Shown: positions 53,616 to 62,827, counted from the stretch's first letter. The stretch is 64,000 nucleotides of DNA from Bacillus sp. PAMC26568 (GCF_014235785.1 NZ_CP060137.1:2170001-2234000), one strand, 5' to 3'. Notes: a model not told the origin generated them from the sequence alone. Numbers and translations: made by a program.

Positions 53616-55050
53616 AAATTATAGGAACGGTGAATGGGTTGCTTCTAGTACAGGGAAATTTGATGAAGTTCCAAATCCTGCAACAGGAGATATTCTAGCG
53701 AGTGTCGCCATTTCTGGTAAAGAAGATGTAGATCTCGCAGTAAAATCCGCAAAAGAAGCATTTGAATCATGGAGCAAAACTCCCGTTCCAAAACGGGCTA
53801 GAGTTCTTTTCAGCTATCAGCAGCTGCTGATCAAACACGCAGAAGAGCTTGCAGAATTAATTACCTCTGAAAATGGGAAAAGCTTAGAGGAAGCACGCGG
53901 CGAGGTGCAAAGAGGAATTGAATGTGTAGAATTTGCAGCAGGAGCTCCGACTTTAATGATGGGGTCTGTTTTGCCTGACATCGCAACAGATATTGAGTCT
54001 GCAATGTATCGTTACCCTGTAGGAGTTGTAGGCGGAATTACTCCCTTTAATTTTCCGATGATGGTCCCATGCTGGATGTTTCCTCTGGCCATAGCCTGCG
54101 GAAATACATTCGTGCTGAAGCCCTCAGAACGAACACCGATTTTAGCATCAAGACTGGCAGAGCTCTTTTCAGAAGCAGGACTGCCTGCTGGTGTGTTAAA
54201 TATCGTCAATGGAGCGCATGATGTTGTAAATGGCATACTGGAGCATAAAGGCATAAAAGCCATATCATTTGTAGGCTCACAGCCTGTAGCAGAATATGTT
54301 TATAAAACAGCGGCCTCGCATGGGAAACGTGTTCAAGCACTTGCTGGCGCAAAAAATCATTCGATTGTATTGTCTGACTGTGACATTGAAAAAGCGGTCA
54401 CAGGGATTATTGGTGCAGCTTTTGGAAGTGCCGGCGAAAGATGCATGGCATGCTCAGTAGTGGCAGTTGTCGATGAAATTGCAGACGAATTCGTAGATAA
54501 ACTCGTACAATCAGCCAATCAGCTGGCCATGGGAAATGGTCTAGATGATGATGTTTTCCTTGGTCCTGTCATTCGAAGCTCACATCTTGATAAGGTCTTA
54601 AACTATATTGAACTGGGAGAAAAGGAAAAAGCAAAACTAGTGAAAGATGGTAGAATCGATTCAAAGAAACACGAGAAAGGCTATTTTATCGGAGCAACCA
54701 TTTTTGACAATGTCACGAAAGAAATGACCATTTGGAAGGATGAAATTTTTGCTCCCGTTCTGAGTGTTGTCCGAGTGAAAAGTCTACAAGAAGCAATCGA
54801 ACTGACAAATGAATCCGACTTTGCTAATGGAGCCGTTCTTTATACGTCAAGCGGCAAAGCAGTTCGGGAATTTCGTGAAAAAATCGAAGCGGGGATGCTC
54901 GGAGTAAATGTAAATGTGCCCGCACCTATGGCCTTTTTCCCTTTTTCAGGGTGGAAACATTCATTTTATGGTGCCCTGCATGCAAACGGGAAAGATGGCG
55001 TTGAGTTTTACACAAGGAAAAAAGTGGTTACACAGCGCTGGTTTAATTAA
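53602..55050 (+). CDS. CoA-acylating methylmalonate-semialdehyde dehydrogenase
   Basis: Converts (methyl)malonate semialdehyde to propionyl- or acetyl-CoA. 482 residues of the MmsA/IolA group: [13 protein letters not shown] near 146, LKPSERTP near 174, [10 protein letters not shown] near 228, and the catalytic Cys in [10 protein letters not shown] near 281. The [12 protein letters not shown] stretch is typical of MMSDH rather than other ALDHs. AGGAGGAG precedes the ATG. The route it serves (valine, beta-alanine or inositol) is not fixed by the neighbours. Confidence 0.9.
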   Translation: MKTIENYRNGEWVASSTGKFDEVPNPATGDILASVAISGKEDVDLAVKSAKEAFESWSKTPVPKRARVLFSYQQLLIKHAEELAELITSENGKSLEEARGEVQRGIECVEFAAGAPTLMMGSVLPDIATDIESAMYRYPVGVVGGITPFNFPMMVPCWMFPLAIACGNTFVLKPSERTPILASRLAELFSEAGLPAGVLNIVNGAHDVVNGILEHKGIKAISFVGSQPVAEYVYKTAASHGKRVQALAGAKNHSIVLSDCDIEKAVTGIIGAAFGSAGERCMACSVVAVVDEIADEFVDKLVQSANQLAMGNGLDDDVFLGPVIRSSHLDKVLNYIELGEKEKAKLVKDGRIDSKKHEKGYFIGATIFDNVTKEMTIWKDEIFAPVLSVVRVKSLQEAIELTNESDFANGAVLYTSSGKAVREFREKIEAGMLGVNVNVPAPMAFFPFSGWKHSFYGALHANGKDGVEFYTRKKVVTQRWFN

Positions 55051-55090
55051 CATGACTGTATAAGGTGTATCATGTATACTAAATAGTTCA

Positions 55091-55126
55091 GGCAGGCAAG
55101 CTCAGAAACAGGAGCTTGCCTCTTTT
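55091..55126 (+). terminator. Intrinsic terminator
   Basis: GGCAAGCTC / GAGCTTGCC, 8-base loop, TCTTTT tail; closes the dehydrogenase operon. Confidence 0.82.
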
Positions 55127-55148
55127 AAATGAACGGGGAAGTGGCAAG

Positions 55149-57380
55149 ATGACAACAAGCACGTATTTAAAAGAATGGCAGCAGGCTCTCCAAATGGAGA
55201 TCGGCTATTTAAAAAAATATGGCAGTACAAAATATCGGGTTACAAATGGTCACCTATTATCAAGTAATGATGCTTTTACTTATTATTTTGAAACAAACGG
55301 CTCAATTAAAATTCCAATAGGATCTGCAATTAAATTAGAATGGGACGGTGTCAAGCATGATGGACGAGTTTTGTCCTCTGAGGGAAAAAGCATTATTCTT
55401 TCATTTGAAAGTACGTTCGGCGATTTAATCCATGAAGCTTTTCTTTTCCATGATCCGTGGGAACTGCTTGAAGAATTAATTGCACGTATAGATGAAATAA
55501 AGAAAAGCAAGAAAAAGCGCTCCAGAATTAAAAGATTGATGGATCCTTCAATGCCTGCGAAACATCCGGCAGACAAGGTTAAAAGCAATGTCCATGAATT
55601 GCTGCTAAGGTCAAAATACAATCCTGTCACATTCGTTTGGGGACCTCCTGGTACAGGGAAAACCTATACACTGGCAAGAACAGCTGCAAATCATTATTTC
55701 AAAGGAAAACGAGTACTCATTCTATCCCACAGTAATAGCGCAGTTGATGTGTTAATGAAGGAAATCTCTGCTTTTATTCAAAAAAAGGAAAGATTTAAAG
55801 AAGGGGAACTCCTTCGCTACGGGTCTGGGAGCGGGGAAACCAGTTTCCCTGTTCCGATTACAACAAGCGAACTGCTGATTCAAAAAGATCCTGCTTTATC
55901 TGCGAACAAACAACAGCTTCTTGAAGAAAGAAAGCATTTAAAAAAGGATTTATCAGATTCGTTCAGCAAGAGGGATTCAAATCAGCTGCTTGATCTGGAA
56001 ACGAAAATAAGCCGAGTGCTTGAGAAAATCCGCAAGCAGGAATCTGAGTTTGTAAAAGAAGCATTTGTAATCGGTGCAACGCTAGCAAAGGCAGCCAGTG
56101 ATCCAGCTATCTATGAAGATGAATATGATGTGGTGATTGTAGATGAGACGAGCATGGCATACGTTCCCCAGGCGTCATTCGCTGCATCTCTTGCAAAGCG
56201 CGTGATCGTATGCGGTGATTTTAAACAGCTGCCTCCAATTGCCTCTTCTCGCCATTCCTTAGTAGAAAAGTGGTTAAAAGAAGATATTTTTATTCGATCA
56301 GGAGTGGCAGATTTTACGGAAGAATTGCACCCTCACATGTTTTTATTAAAAGAACAGAGAAGAATGCATCCTGATATATCAGCCTTTACCAATCAATATA
56401 TTTATCAAAATAAGGTAGGCGATCATGAAAGTGTAAAGAAAAGCAGAAATAAGATTGTTTCAGAAGCGCCTTTCCCTAACCTTGCTTCAATCCTGCTTGA
56501 TACGAGCCATACGGGTGAGCATTGTATGAAAGAAAAGACATCACATTCAAAATTCAACCTTTGGCAGCTGCTCCTGTCTTTTCAAAGCATTCATGAATCC
56601 TATCTTTCAGGAGCACGTTCAATTGGATATGTAACCCCATACCGGGCACAGGCTGTTCTCATGCAGCAGCTGTTAGGAGACTTATATCAAGAAGAACTTC
56701 AAAATGCTGACATTCTTGCGGCAACGGTTCACAAATTCCAAGGCAGCGAGCGGGATGTAATGATTTTTGATACAGTTGATAGTTTTCCTGAGAACCGAGC
56801 AGGGATGCTGACAACCGGCAAAGACAGCGCGAGACTCATCAATGTTGCGATTACGAGAACGAAAGGCAAGTTCATCCATGTCAGTGATGCGGCTTTTATC
56901 CGTGAAAAAGTGTATCGCAGCAAACCGCTAAGGCAGCTAGTGAACCATCAGGAGGAAAATCATCAAAGCATTCCTCATCAGCAAATCGGCACATGGGTTA
57001 AACATCAGCATCAAAAGCTAAGGTGGATTCATGCTTTAAAAGATGATCAGCTCTTTGCTGACATTCAATCTGCTAAACAATCGGTTATCATTTCATTGCC
57101 TAAGTCTATGAACTTCTCAAATAAATGGCTGGAAGAACTTGCAAATGTGAAGCGTTCTATCAGACTTCACATTATTTCTGAAAACGACCCGCAAAATGAA
57201 TTCAGATGTCAGTGGATACAGGAAAATCTTTCGTTTCCATTTGTCATAATCGATGATCATCTTTTATGGCTCGGACAGCCCTTTGAAGGAGCAAACCGAG
57301 TTAAGCCTCCTTTTGTGTCAGCAAGACTTGAATCTAAAAATACGGTGAAGCATTTTATAAGTCAGATCCCCCTTTCGTGA
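55149..57380 (+). CDS. SF1 (Upf1/Dna2-like) helicase with C-terminal PLD-like domain
   Basis: A 743-residue AAA_11/AAA_12 helicase. Walker A GPPGTGKT near residue 172, motif Ia SHSNSAVD near 197, DEXX-box VVIVDETSMA near 337, motif III CGDFKQLPP near 363, motif V VHKFQGSERD near 530 and motif VI NVAITRTKG near 568. The last ~110 residues (SAKQSVIISLPKSMN...FVIIDDHLLWLGQP) look like a PLD/NYN-type fold without HKD residues. ATG 55149 follows GGGGAAG. Probably acts on RNA or DNA; partners unknown. Confidence 0.85.
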   Translation: MTTSTYLKEWQQALQMEIGYLKKYGSTKYRVTNGHLLSSNDAFTYYFETNGSIKIPIGSAIKLEWDGVKHDGRVLSSEGKSIILSFESTFGDLIHEAFLFHDPWELLEELIARIDEIKKSKKKRSRIKRLMDPSMPAKHPADKVKSNVHELLLRSKYNPVTFVWGPPGTGKTYTLARTAANHYFKGKRVLILSHSNSAVDVLMKEISAFIQKKERFKEGELLRYGSGSGETSFPVPITTSELLIQKDPALSANKQQLLEERKHLKKDLSDSFSKRDSNQLLDLETKISRVLEKIRKQESEFVKEAFVIGATLAKAASDPAIYEDEYDVVIVDETSMAYVPQASFAASLAKRVIVCGDFKQLPPIASSRHSLVEKWLKEDIFIRSGVADFTEELHPHMFLLKEQRRMHPDISAFTNQYIYQNKVGDHESVKKSRNKIVSEAPFPNLASILLDTSHTGEHCMKEKTSHSKFNLWQLLLSFQSIHESYLSGARSIGYVTPYRAQAVLMQQLLGDLYQEELQNADILAATVHKFQGSERDVMIFDTVDSFPENRAGMLTTGKDSARLINVAITRTKGKFIHVSDAAFIREKVYRSKPLRQLVNHQEENHQSIPHQQIGTWVKHQHQKLRWIHALKDDQLFADIQSAKQSVIISLPKSMNFSNKWLEELANVKRSIRLHIISENDPQNEFRCQWIQENLSFPFVIIDDHLLWLGQPFEGANRVKPPFVSARLESKNTVKHFISQIPLS

Positions 57381-57448
57381 AAAGAGGAACATTGGATTTT
57401 TTCACGAATTATTACCATTTATAGACGTATTCAAAGGGTGAACTATCA

Positions 57449-57928
57449 ATGGACTACAATGTAAAGCTCGCTGATGTTTCTGAAAAAATAATCGTGGAAA
57501 ATTTACTGCAATATTACTTTTACGATTTCACAGAGTTTAACTCCGCAAAAGTAAACGAACAAGGCAGATTCAATGACTATCCATATTTCGAAAACTATTG
57601 GACCGAAGAAGGGAGATTTCCTTATTTGGTTAAGGTCAATGGAGAATATGCAGGTTTTGTGCTGGTAAGATATGATGCTCCAGGGGATTATTTTTCAATA
57701 GCGGAATTTTTTATTATGAAAAAATTCCGCCGATCTGGACTTGGAAAAAACATAGCTCAAGACATTTTTCGTTTGCACAAAGGAAAGTGGGAAGTCTTAC
57801 AAATTGAAAAGAACATATCGGCACAGGTTTTTTGGAAGAAAGTTATCCGAGAATTTACAGCTGGCCATTTTATTGAACGTGAGGAAAATGGCAATAGAGT
57901 TCAAGAGTTTCAGAATCCAGCAATATAA
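57449..57928 (+). CDS. GNAT-family N-acetyltransferase
   Basis: A 159-residue GNAT. IAEFFIMKKFRRSGLGKNIAQDIF near 92-115 is the beta-4 strand and acetyl-CoA loop (R-R-S-G-L-G), and EVLQIEKNISAQVFWKKVI near 123 is the terminal strand pair. Start ATG after AAAGGGTG. The residue order is that of stand-alone small-molecule acetyltransferases. Substrate unknown. Confidence 0.8.
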   Translation: MDYNVKLADVSEKIIVENLLQYYFYDFTEFNSAKVNEQGRFNDYPYFENYWTEEGRFPYLVKVNGEYAGFVLVRYDAPGDYFSIAEFFIMKKFRRSGLGKNIAQDIFRLHKGKWEVLQIEKNISAQVFWKKVIREFTAGHFIEREENGNRVQEFQNPAI

Positions 57929-58007
57929 AAAACTAAATGGTTATTAAACAATCAACACTTCTGGCAAGAAGATGTAGCATTTATTTATAGATAAGGAGTG
58001 TCATCTC

Positions 58008-58406
58008 ATGTTCCATACAGTAATTGAACCAAGAGTCTCTGAAACGGATGGAGTCGGCCACATAAACAATACAACCATTCCGGTCTGGTTTGAAGCAGGG
58101 CGCAATCAGCTTTTTTCCTTATTTAATCCAGACCTGTCTTTTCATAACTGGAAAATGATCATCCTGAACATGAATGTCGATTTTGTCAGCCAAATCTATT
58201 ACGGAAAACAGGTAGATGTTTATTCTTGGGTTAAAAGAATCGGAAACTCCAGTTTAGAACTCTATGAAGAAATGCATCAGAATGGGCAATTATGTGCAAA
58301 AGGCACGGTCATTTACGTTCATTACAATGTTCCACTGAAAAAATCGGAGCCTATACCTGATCCTATAAGGCAGCAATTAGAAACCCATCTATATAGAAAC
58401 GAATGA
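58008..58406 (+). CDS. Acyl-CoA thioesterase, hotdog fold (YbgC/4HBT type)
   Basis: A 132-residue thioesterase. SETDGVGHINNTTIPVWFE near residue 9 carries the 4HBT catalytic Asp and the HINN motif, with the helix E-x-x-R-N. It directly precedes the acyl-CoA dehydrogenase cluster and probably releases or recycles CoA esters of the same pathway. AAGGAG is 9 bases before the ATG. Confidence 0.85.
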   Translation: MFHTVIEPRVSETDGVGHINNTTIPVWFEAGRNQLFSLFNPDLSFHNWKMIILNMNVDFVSQIYYGKQVDVYSWVKRIGNSSLELYEEMHQNGQLCAKGTVIYVHYNVPLKKSEPIPDPIRQQLETHLYRNE

Positions 58407-58459
58407 AAAGATTAAATTTAAAGCTTGTTTTTTCTGAAATTTCAAAATACACTAGTAAC

Positions 58460-58477
58460 ATACCAACTGGTTAGTAT
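58460..58477. promoter_or_regulatory. Palindromic operator (TetR/FadR-like) before the acyl-CoA dehydrogenase
   Basis: ATACCAACTGGTTAGTAT: half-sites ATAC(C/T)AAC match at 7 of 9 positions. It is 27 bases before the acyl-CoA dehydrogenase start, a typical position for a TetR-type repressor of lipid-catabolic genes. The cognate regulator is not adjacent. Confidence 0.6.
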
Positions 58478-58503
58478 TTTTATAATGGAAAGGATTGAAG
58501 GTT

Positions 58504-59679
58504 ATGCACTTACGTTTAACTGACGAGCAAAGAATGGTTCAAAAAACAATTCGGAAATTTGTTGAAAATGAATTAATGCCGCTCGAAAATACCGTTCTAA
58601 GAAATGAATTAGAAGGAAAACCAAGTCTGTCAAAAGAAAAAATGGTGGAGCTTCAGCAAAAAGCGAAGCAGTCCGGCTTCTGGGGCATCAATACACCAGA
58701 AGAATACGGGGGTGCCGACATTGGCCAAATGATGCTTGCGATTGTGCAAATGGAAGTCTCCAAAACATTCGTCCCATTCCGTTTTGGCGGATCTGCAGAC
58801 AATATTCTTTATTATGCAAATGAAGAACAAAAACAAAAATATTTAATCCCAACGATCAATGGAGACAAAAAATCATGCTTTGCAATGACAGAACCAGCAG
58901 CCGGTTCTGATACAAGAAATATTCAAATGACGGCTGTAAAAGATGGGAATGAATGGGTATTAAACGGTGAAAAAACCTTTATCACTGGCGGTAACGAAGC
59001 TGATTTCGTCATGGTTATTGCGATTACAGACAAAGAAAAGCACCGGGCAACAGGCCGTGATGGCGTGACATGTTTTATCGTCGACCGCGACATGGGCTGG
59101 ACATCTGAATACATTCATACAATGGGCGAATGGGGTCCTGCAAGCTTATTTTTCGATGGAGTCCGAGTGCCGGAAGAAAATATTCTAGGTGAATTGCACG
59201 GTGGCTACAAGCTTGGACTTGAGTGGATCGGATTTGCAAGATGGATTGTAGGCGCGACAGCTGTCGGAGCGGCAGAGCGTCTGCTTCAGATGGCGATTGA
59301 CTATTCAAAAGAACGTGAAACATTTGGGAGACCAATCGCTGATCGCCAGGCAATCCAATGGCAAATCGCTGACTCGGCAACCGAAATCGAAGCTGCCAAA
59401 TGGCTCGTATTAAATGCAGCTTTCACGCTTGATCAAGGAGAAGACAACCGTCACTTAGCCTCAATGGCTAAATTATATGGCTCAAATATGGGGAATCGCG
59501 TCGTTGACCGCGTCCTGCAAATTCATGGAGGCATGGGCTATACACGTGAACTGCCGATTGAACGCTGGTACCGCGAAGCACGCCTTTGGAGAATTTACGA
59601 TGGAACCGATGAAATTCAGCGCTTAATCCTCTCCCGCAATCTCTTAAAAGGTAATGTAAAGATTGGTCAGTTTATTTAA
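58504..59679 (+). CDS. Acyl-CoA dehydrogenase
   Basis: FAD-dependent dehydrogenase of CoA esters (391 residues): FAD-binding FAMTEPAAGSDTRNIQMTA near 129, WVLNGEKTFITGG near 150, substrate/FAD region QAIQWQIADSATEIEAA near 285, and C-terminal QIHGGMGYTRELPIERWYREARLWRIYDGT near 340-370, quoted in part. I start at ATG 58504; the TTG at 58495 lies too close to GGAAAGG. Followed by two MaoC-type dehydratases with spacing under 20 bases. Confidence 0.92.
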   Translation: MHLRLTDEQRMVQKTIRKFVENELMPLENTVLRNELEGKPSLSKEKMVELQQKAKQSGFWGINTPEEYGGADIGQMMLAIVQMEVSKTFVPFRFGGSADNILYYANEEQKQKYLIPTINGDKKSCFAMTEPAAGSDTRNIQMTAVKDGNEWVLNGEKTFITGGNEADFVMVIAITDKEKHRATGRDGVTCFIVDRDMGWTSEYIHTMGEWGPASLFFDGVRVPEENILGELHGGYKLGLEWIGFARWIVGATAVGAAERLLQMAIDYSKERETFGRPIADRQAIQWQIADSATEIEAAKWLVLNAAFTLDQGEDNRHLASMAKLYGSNMGNRVVDRVLQIHGGMGYTRELPIERWYREARLWRIYDGTDEIQRLILSRNLLKGNVKIGQFI

Positions 59680-59697
59680 AAGAGGGGGCGAGGTATC

Positions 59698-60147
59698 ATG
59701 TTCAAGCAATTAATTGGAAGCGCTTCCGTTAGTGTGAAAAATACAATTGAAAGAGGAGCCGTCATCAAATTTGCTGATGCAATTGGTGATCTCAATCCGC
59801 TTTTTATAAACGAAGAAGCAGGTGAAAACTCGAAATACAAACGAAATCTTGCACCTCCTACATTTCCAATTACATTAAACTACGGAACAATTGAAGGCTT
59901 AGAGCTCCCTAAAAAAGGACTTATACATGGCGAACAATCGTTTCGCTATAACATTCCTCTTTTTGTAGGTGATATTGTTTTCTGCTCTGCCAGACTTGTA
60001 AACTACAAGGAACGATCGGGCAGCGGAGGAAGAATGGGTATGCTCACAATTGAAAGAATGGGAGAATCCGCTGAAGGCGAACTGATCTTTACAATGAAAC
60101 AAACTGTCATCATTACAGAAGCAGTCAGAAAGGTGATGAACGTATGA
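59698..60147 (+). CDS. MaoC-like FAS1-type dehydratase N-terminal subunit
   Basis: A 149-residue hotdog protein (HadA/FAS1-like MaoC N-terminal type). AIGDLNPLFINEEAG near 26 is in the position of the hydratase loop but lacks the catalytic D-x-x-x-x-H pair; the active subunit is probably the next gene (HadAB-like heterodimer). GAGGGGG precedes the ATG; it overlaps the next gene by 4 bases. Confidence 0.8.
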   Translation: MFKQLIGSASVSVKNTIERGAVIKFADAIGDLNPLFINEEAGENSKYKRNLAPPTFPITLNYGTIEGLELPKKGLIHGEQSFRYNIPLFVGDIVFCSARLVNYKERSGSGGRMGMLTIERMGESAEGELIFTMKQTVIITEAVRKVMNV

Positions 60148-60542
60148 TGATAGCTGACTTTAAAGTAGGACAACAATTAGAGAACATCACTCTGCCGCCG
60201 GTCTCAAGGCTTGATCTCATCAAATATGCAGGAGCTTCAGGCGATTACAACCCGATTCATACGATAGATGATGAAGCAGAAAAAGCAGAGTTGCCGGGTA
60301 TTATTGCTCATGGAATGTGGACGATGGGCAATTTATCAAAGCTCTTTTCTCCATATTATGATGCAGGTTATATCGAAGACTACTCCATTCGCTTTAAGGG
60401 AATGGTGTTTTTAGAGGATGTCATAACGCTGCAGGCTGATGTTTATGAAATAAATGAAACAAAGGCAGCATTTCATGTCAGAGCAATTAACCAAGATGGG
60501 GCAGAGGTTGTGAAGGGAACCGCTGTGTTTAGAATCATTTAA
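60144..60542 (+). CDS. MaoC-like hotdog dehydratase (catalytic subunit)
   Basis: A 132-residue enoyl-CoA hydratase/dehydratase with the active-site pattern ASGDYNPIHTIDDEA near 31-45 (Asp and His of the hydratase-2 motif) and GIIAHGMWTMG near 52. ATGATG start overlaps the previous stop. Together with the partner it likely hydrates the product of the acyl-CoA dehydrogenase. Confidence 0.88.
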   Translation: MMIADFKVGQQLENITLPPVSRLDLIKYAGASGDYNPIHTIDDEAEKAELPGIIAHGMWTMGNLSKLFSPYYDAGYIEDYSIRFKGMVFLEDVITLQADVYEINETKAAFHVRAINQDGAEVVKGTAVFRII

Positions 60543-60554
60543 TAATCAAAATAA

Positions 60555-60592
60555 ATAAGCCTCTTATCCAATGGATGGGAGGCCTTCTTTAT
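60555..60592. terminator. Hairpin between the dehydratase and sinR
   Basis: AAGCCTC / GAGGCCTT with an inner ATCC/GGAT pair; TTCTTTAT follows. Serves convergent genes. Confidence 0.6.
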
Positions 60593-60608
60593 CAAAACTA
60601 AAAACAGG

Positions 60609-60989
60609 TTATTTAAGATCAGGCAGCTTATCATCCAGCATAAATTCAGATATCTGCTTTTTTCCATGCTTCCACTTTTTAAATTTCATATACTCCTGAA
60701 AATCCTTAAAATCCTCTTTGCTTAGTCCATCTTCTATGGCCTTATTTAATAACGCTTTCCATTCCTCATCAATTGAGACCTCAGAAACACTCTTCTCAGT
60801 ACCTAGAAGATATTCCAGGTCAACATCGAGAGTAAATGAGATTTTTTGCAAAAACTGAAGCGATGGGTTTTTTTGAATATCACGTTCAATATAACTCAAA
60901 TATGATTTAGAAACACCCGCCAGTTCAGCCAGCTCGCTTATTGAATATCCTTTTTCCTGCCGAAGCTCTCTTAATCGATCACCAACCAT
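60609..60989 (-). CDS. sinR: SinR-like repressor of biofilm matrix genes
   Basis: A 126-residue XRE-family regulator. HTH: YSISELAELAGVSKSYLSYI near 15-35, and the C-terminal SinR-type dimerisation region (DEEWKALLNKAIEDGLSKEDFKDF, in parts) that binds SinI. B. subtilis SinR is 111 residues; this one has a longer tail (HGKKQISEFMLDDKLPDLK). It is divergent from the eps-like operon, whose promoter is filled with GTTCTTT boxes, rather than linked to a sinI/tasA locus. No SinI gene is seen nearby. Confidence 0.85.
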   Translation of the reverse strand: MVGDRLRELRQEKGYSISELAELAGVSKSYLSYIERDIQKNPSLQFLQKISFTLDVDLEYLLGTEKSVSEVSIDEEWKALLNKAIEDGLSKEDFKDFQEYMKFKKWKHGKKQISEFMLDDKLPDLK

Positions 60990-61056
60990 TTCTTGTCTCC
61001 TTAATCAGAAATTACTGATAAAATGTAAACTGCTCTTTCATTATAAAAGACAAATC

Positions 61057-61386
61057 GTTCTTTATAAAATATCATAATTGTACGATAGAACGAGATATTA
61101 AGAGAAATAGAGCGGAAAATGTTCTTTTTAACGAAAAAACAATGAATTTTGGAAGTTTTTACAACTGGGTAAAATAGCATACATTTATAACATGAACGTT
61201 TCCCTCAACCGAGAGAAATGTCACTAATAGCAGAAAAGAAAAATAGAAAGAAAGAATATTTACAAAAAATTCATAATAATATAGAACTATCCGCTTGACA
61301 CGTTCTTTATAAAGAACTAGAATAAAGAACATATAAAAGAAACGGACCAATCAATTTTTTTGAATCTTATGTTCTTTATGAAGAAC
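61057..61386. promoter_or_regulatory. Array of SinR boxes (GTTCTTT) in the sinR-eps intergenic region
   Basis: GTTCTTT or AAAGAAC occurs at 61057, 61121, 61302, 61311, 61324 and 61371, with AAGAAC at 61381. Two form palindromes: GTTCTTTATAAAGAAC (61302-61317, perfect) and GTTCTTTATGAAGAAC (61371-61386). No gene lies between 60990 and 61412. Confidence 0.85.
61295..61323 (+). promoter_or_regulatory. SigA promoter of the eps operon with SinR palindrome as spacer
   Basis: TTGACA (61295-61300), 17 bases, TAGAAT (61318-61323). Sixteen of the 17 spacer bases are the perfect SinR palindrome, so SinR and RNA polymerase should exclude each other. Confidence 0.85.
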
Positions 61387-61412
61387 TATTCTTGTTTTGA
61401 AAGGTGGAACCT

Positions 61413-62153
61413 ATGAAAAACCCAAATTTCCATGATGAGCCCATAATCTCCGGCAAAGAAAAGGAAATCGATTTAAAAGAGATCTTTACAGTCATCAAAA
61501 GGCGTTTCTGGATGATTGCCGTCATAACCATTCTTACAACTTTTGCAGCAGGTTTTTACAGCTTTATGTATACAAGCCCTTTATATGCAACTTCTACACG
61601 TATTGCACTAAATACAAATGCAGAGACACTTAATACATTAAATGTCATCATAAAGGATCCGGCAGTGCTTGAAAAAGTGTCTGCAAAGCTGAAACTAAAT
61701 CGTTCAGGTGAAGCATTAAGCGGTCAAATAAATGTAGAAACGATCGGAACCTCACAAGTTATTAATATCTCTGTCATTGACTCTAATGCTGTTCTTGCAG
61801 CAGATATTGCAAACACAATTGCTGAAATCTTTCAGGATGAAATCCCTGATTTTATTGTCATTGATGGAATGAAGATAATGGCTGAAGCAAAACCTAACTA
61901 TTATCCGATTAATGAAAACCACTCACGCTACATTATGATGGGTGTCATTGCCGGCATCATCATCGGAGTAGGACTTGTCTTTTTGCTGGATTCATTGGAT
62001 GACAGCATCCGCAGTAAGAGAGAGGTAGAAGAGATCTTTGATGCTCCAATTCTGGGTGCCGTTTCAAAAATGTCGAAGAGAAATACAACGAAAGGCAATT
62101 TAAAAAAGAAGCAGCCCTTAAGGAGTGAAACCATTGGTTCAAAATCCATTTAA
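61413..62153 (+). CDS. epsA: EpsA-like polysaccharide co-polymerase / kinase modulator
   Basis: A 246-residue Wzz-type membrane protein: N-terminal helix (about 28-48, MIAVITILTTFAAGFYSFMY), extracytoplasmic loop, second helix (about 172-192, IMMGVIAGIIIGVGLVFLL) and short cytosolic tail with VPI/DAPILGAVSK, which activates the partner tyrosine kinase. ATG 61413 is chosen over GTG 61404 because of AAGGTGG. First gene of the SinR-controlled operon; overlaps epsB by 20 bases. Confidence 0.88.
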   Translation: MKNPNFHDEPIISGKEKEIDLKEIFTVIKRRFWMIAVITILTTFAAGFYSFMYTSPLYATSTRIALNTNAETLNTLNVIIKDPAVLEKVSAKLKLNRSGEALSGQINVETIGTSQVINISVIDSNAVLAADIANTIAEIFQDEIPDFIVIDGMKIMAEAKPNYYPINENHSRYIMMGVIAGIIIGVGLVFLLDSLDDSIRSKREVEEIFDAPILGAVSKMSKRNTTKGNLKKKQPLRSETIGSKSI

Positions 62154-62793
62154 TACAGTTCCGCCGAGAAAGAAAAGCTTAATTTCTTACTTCAACCCAA
62201 ACAGCATGATTTCTGATCAGTATCGGACAATTCTTACAAATCTGCAATTTGCATCGATTGACCAAAAGTACCGGTCGCTTCTTGTTACATCCCCTGGATA
62301 CGGGGAGGGCAAATCTACAACTGTCACAAATCTAGCCGTTTCCTTTGCATTACAAGGGGAAAAAGTTCTTCTGATCGACGGAGACTTAAGAAAACCAGCG
62401 ATACATAACGCTTTTAAACTTGAAAATAATATCGGATTAACAAACGTTCTAATTGGGAATGCCACTTTAAATGAAGCCATTTACCAAACAGAGATCGGCA
62501 GGCTGGCCATTTTAACAAGCGGATCAATCCCGCATAATCCTTCCGAAATCATTGCATCTCAAGCAATGAGAGACTTAATGATAAAGCTGCTTGATCAGTA
62601 TGATTTAATCTTGTTCGATTGTCCGCCAGTTTTGGATGTTGTGGACACGAAAATTTTAGCAAATGAATGTGATGGAGTTGTTTTAGTCGTAAATAATGGA
62701 AAAACAGATAAAGAGGAAGCTCTTGAAGCAAATAAGATTTTAACAATGGCCAGAGCTACATTGCTGGGAGTCGTCTTAAATGAATATAAATAA
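62134..62793 (+). CDS. epsB: EpsB-like BY-kinase (protein tyrosine kinase)
   Basis: A 219-residue bacterial tyrosine kinase of the CpsD/EpsB type: Walker A SPGYGEGKSTT near 54, Walker A' LLIDGDLRKP near 83, Walker B ILFDCPPVLD near 168. The C-terminal tyrosine cluster typical of autophosphorylated BY-kinases is nearly absent (single Tyr near the end, NEYK). Start TTG 62134, 8 bases behind AAGGAG. Confidence 0.88.
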   Translation: MVQNPFNTVPPRKKSLISYFNPNSMISDQYRTILTNLQFASIDQKYRSLLVTSPGYGEGKSTTVTNLAVSFALQGEKVLLIDGDLRKPAIHNAFKLENNIGLTNVLIGNATLNEAIYQTEIGRLAILTSGSIPHNPSEIIASQAMRDLMIKLLDQYDLILFDCPPVLDVVDTKILANECDGVVLVVNNGKTDKEEALEANKILTMARATLLGVVLNEYK

Positions 62794-62810
62794 AAAATTT
62801 TACCATAATC

Positions 62811-62826
62811 GTTCTTGATAAAGAAT
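62811..62826. promoter_or_regulatory. SinR-like box downstream of epsB
   Basis: GTTCTTGATAAAGAAT has the same inverted arrangement as the promoter palindrome with two mismatches, 18 bases after the epsB stop. Confidence 0.5.
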
Positions 62827-62827
62827 A

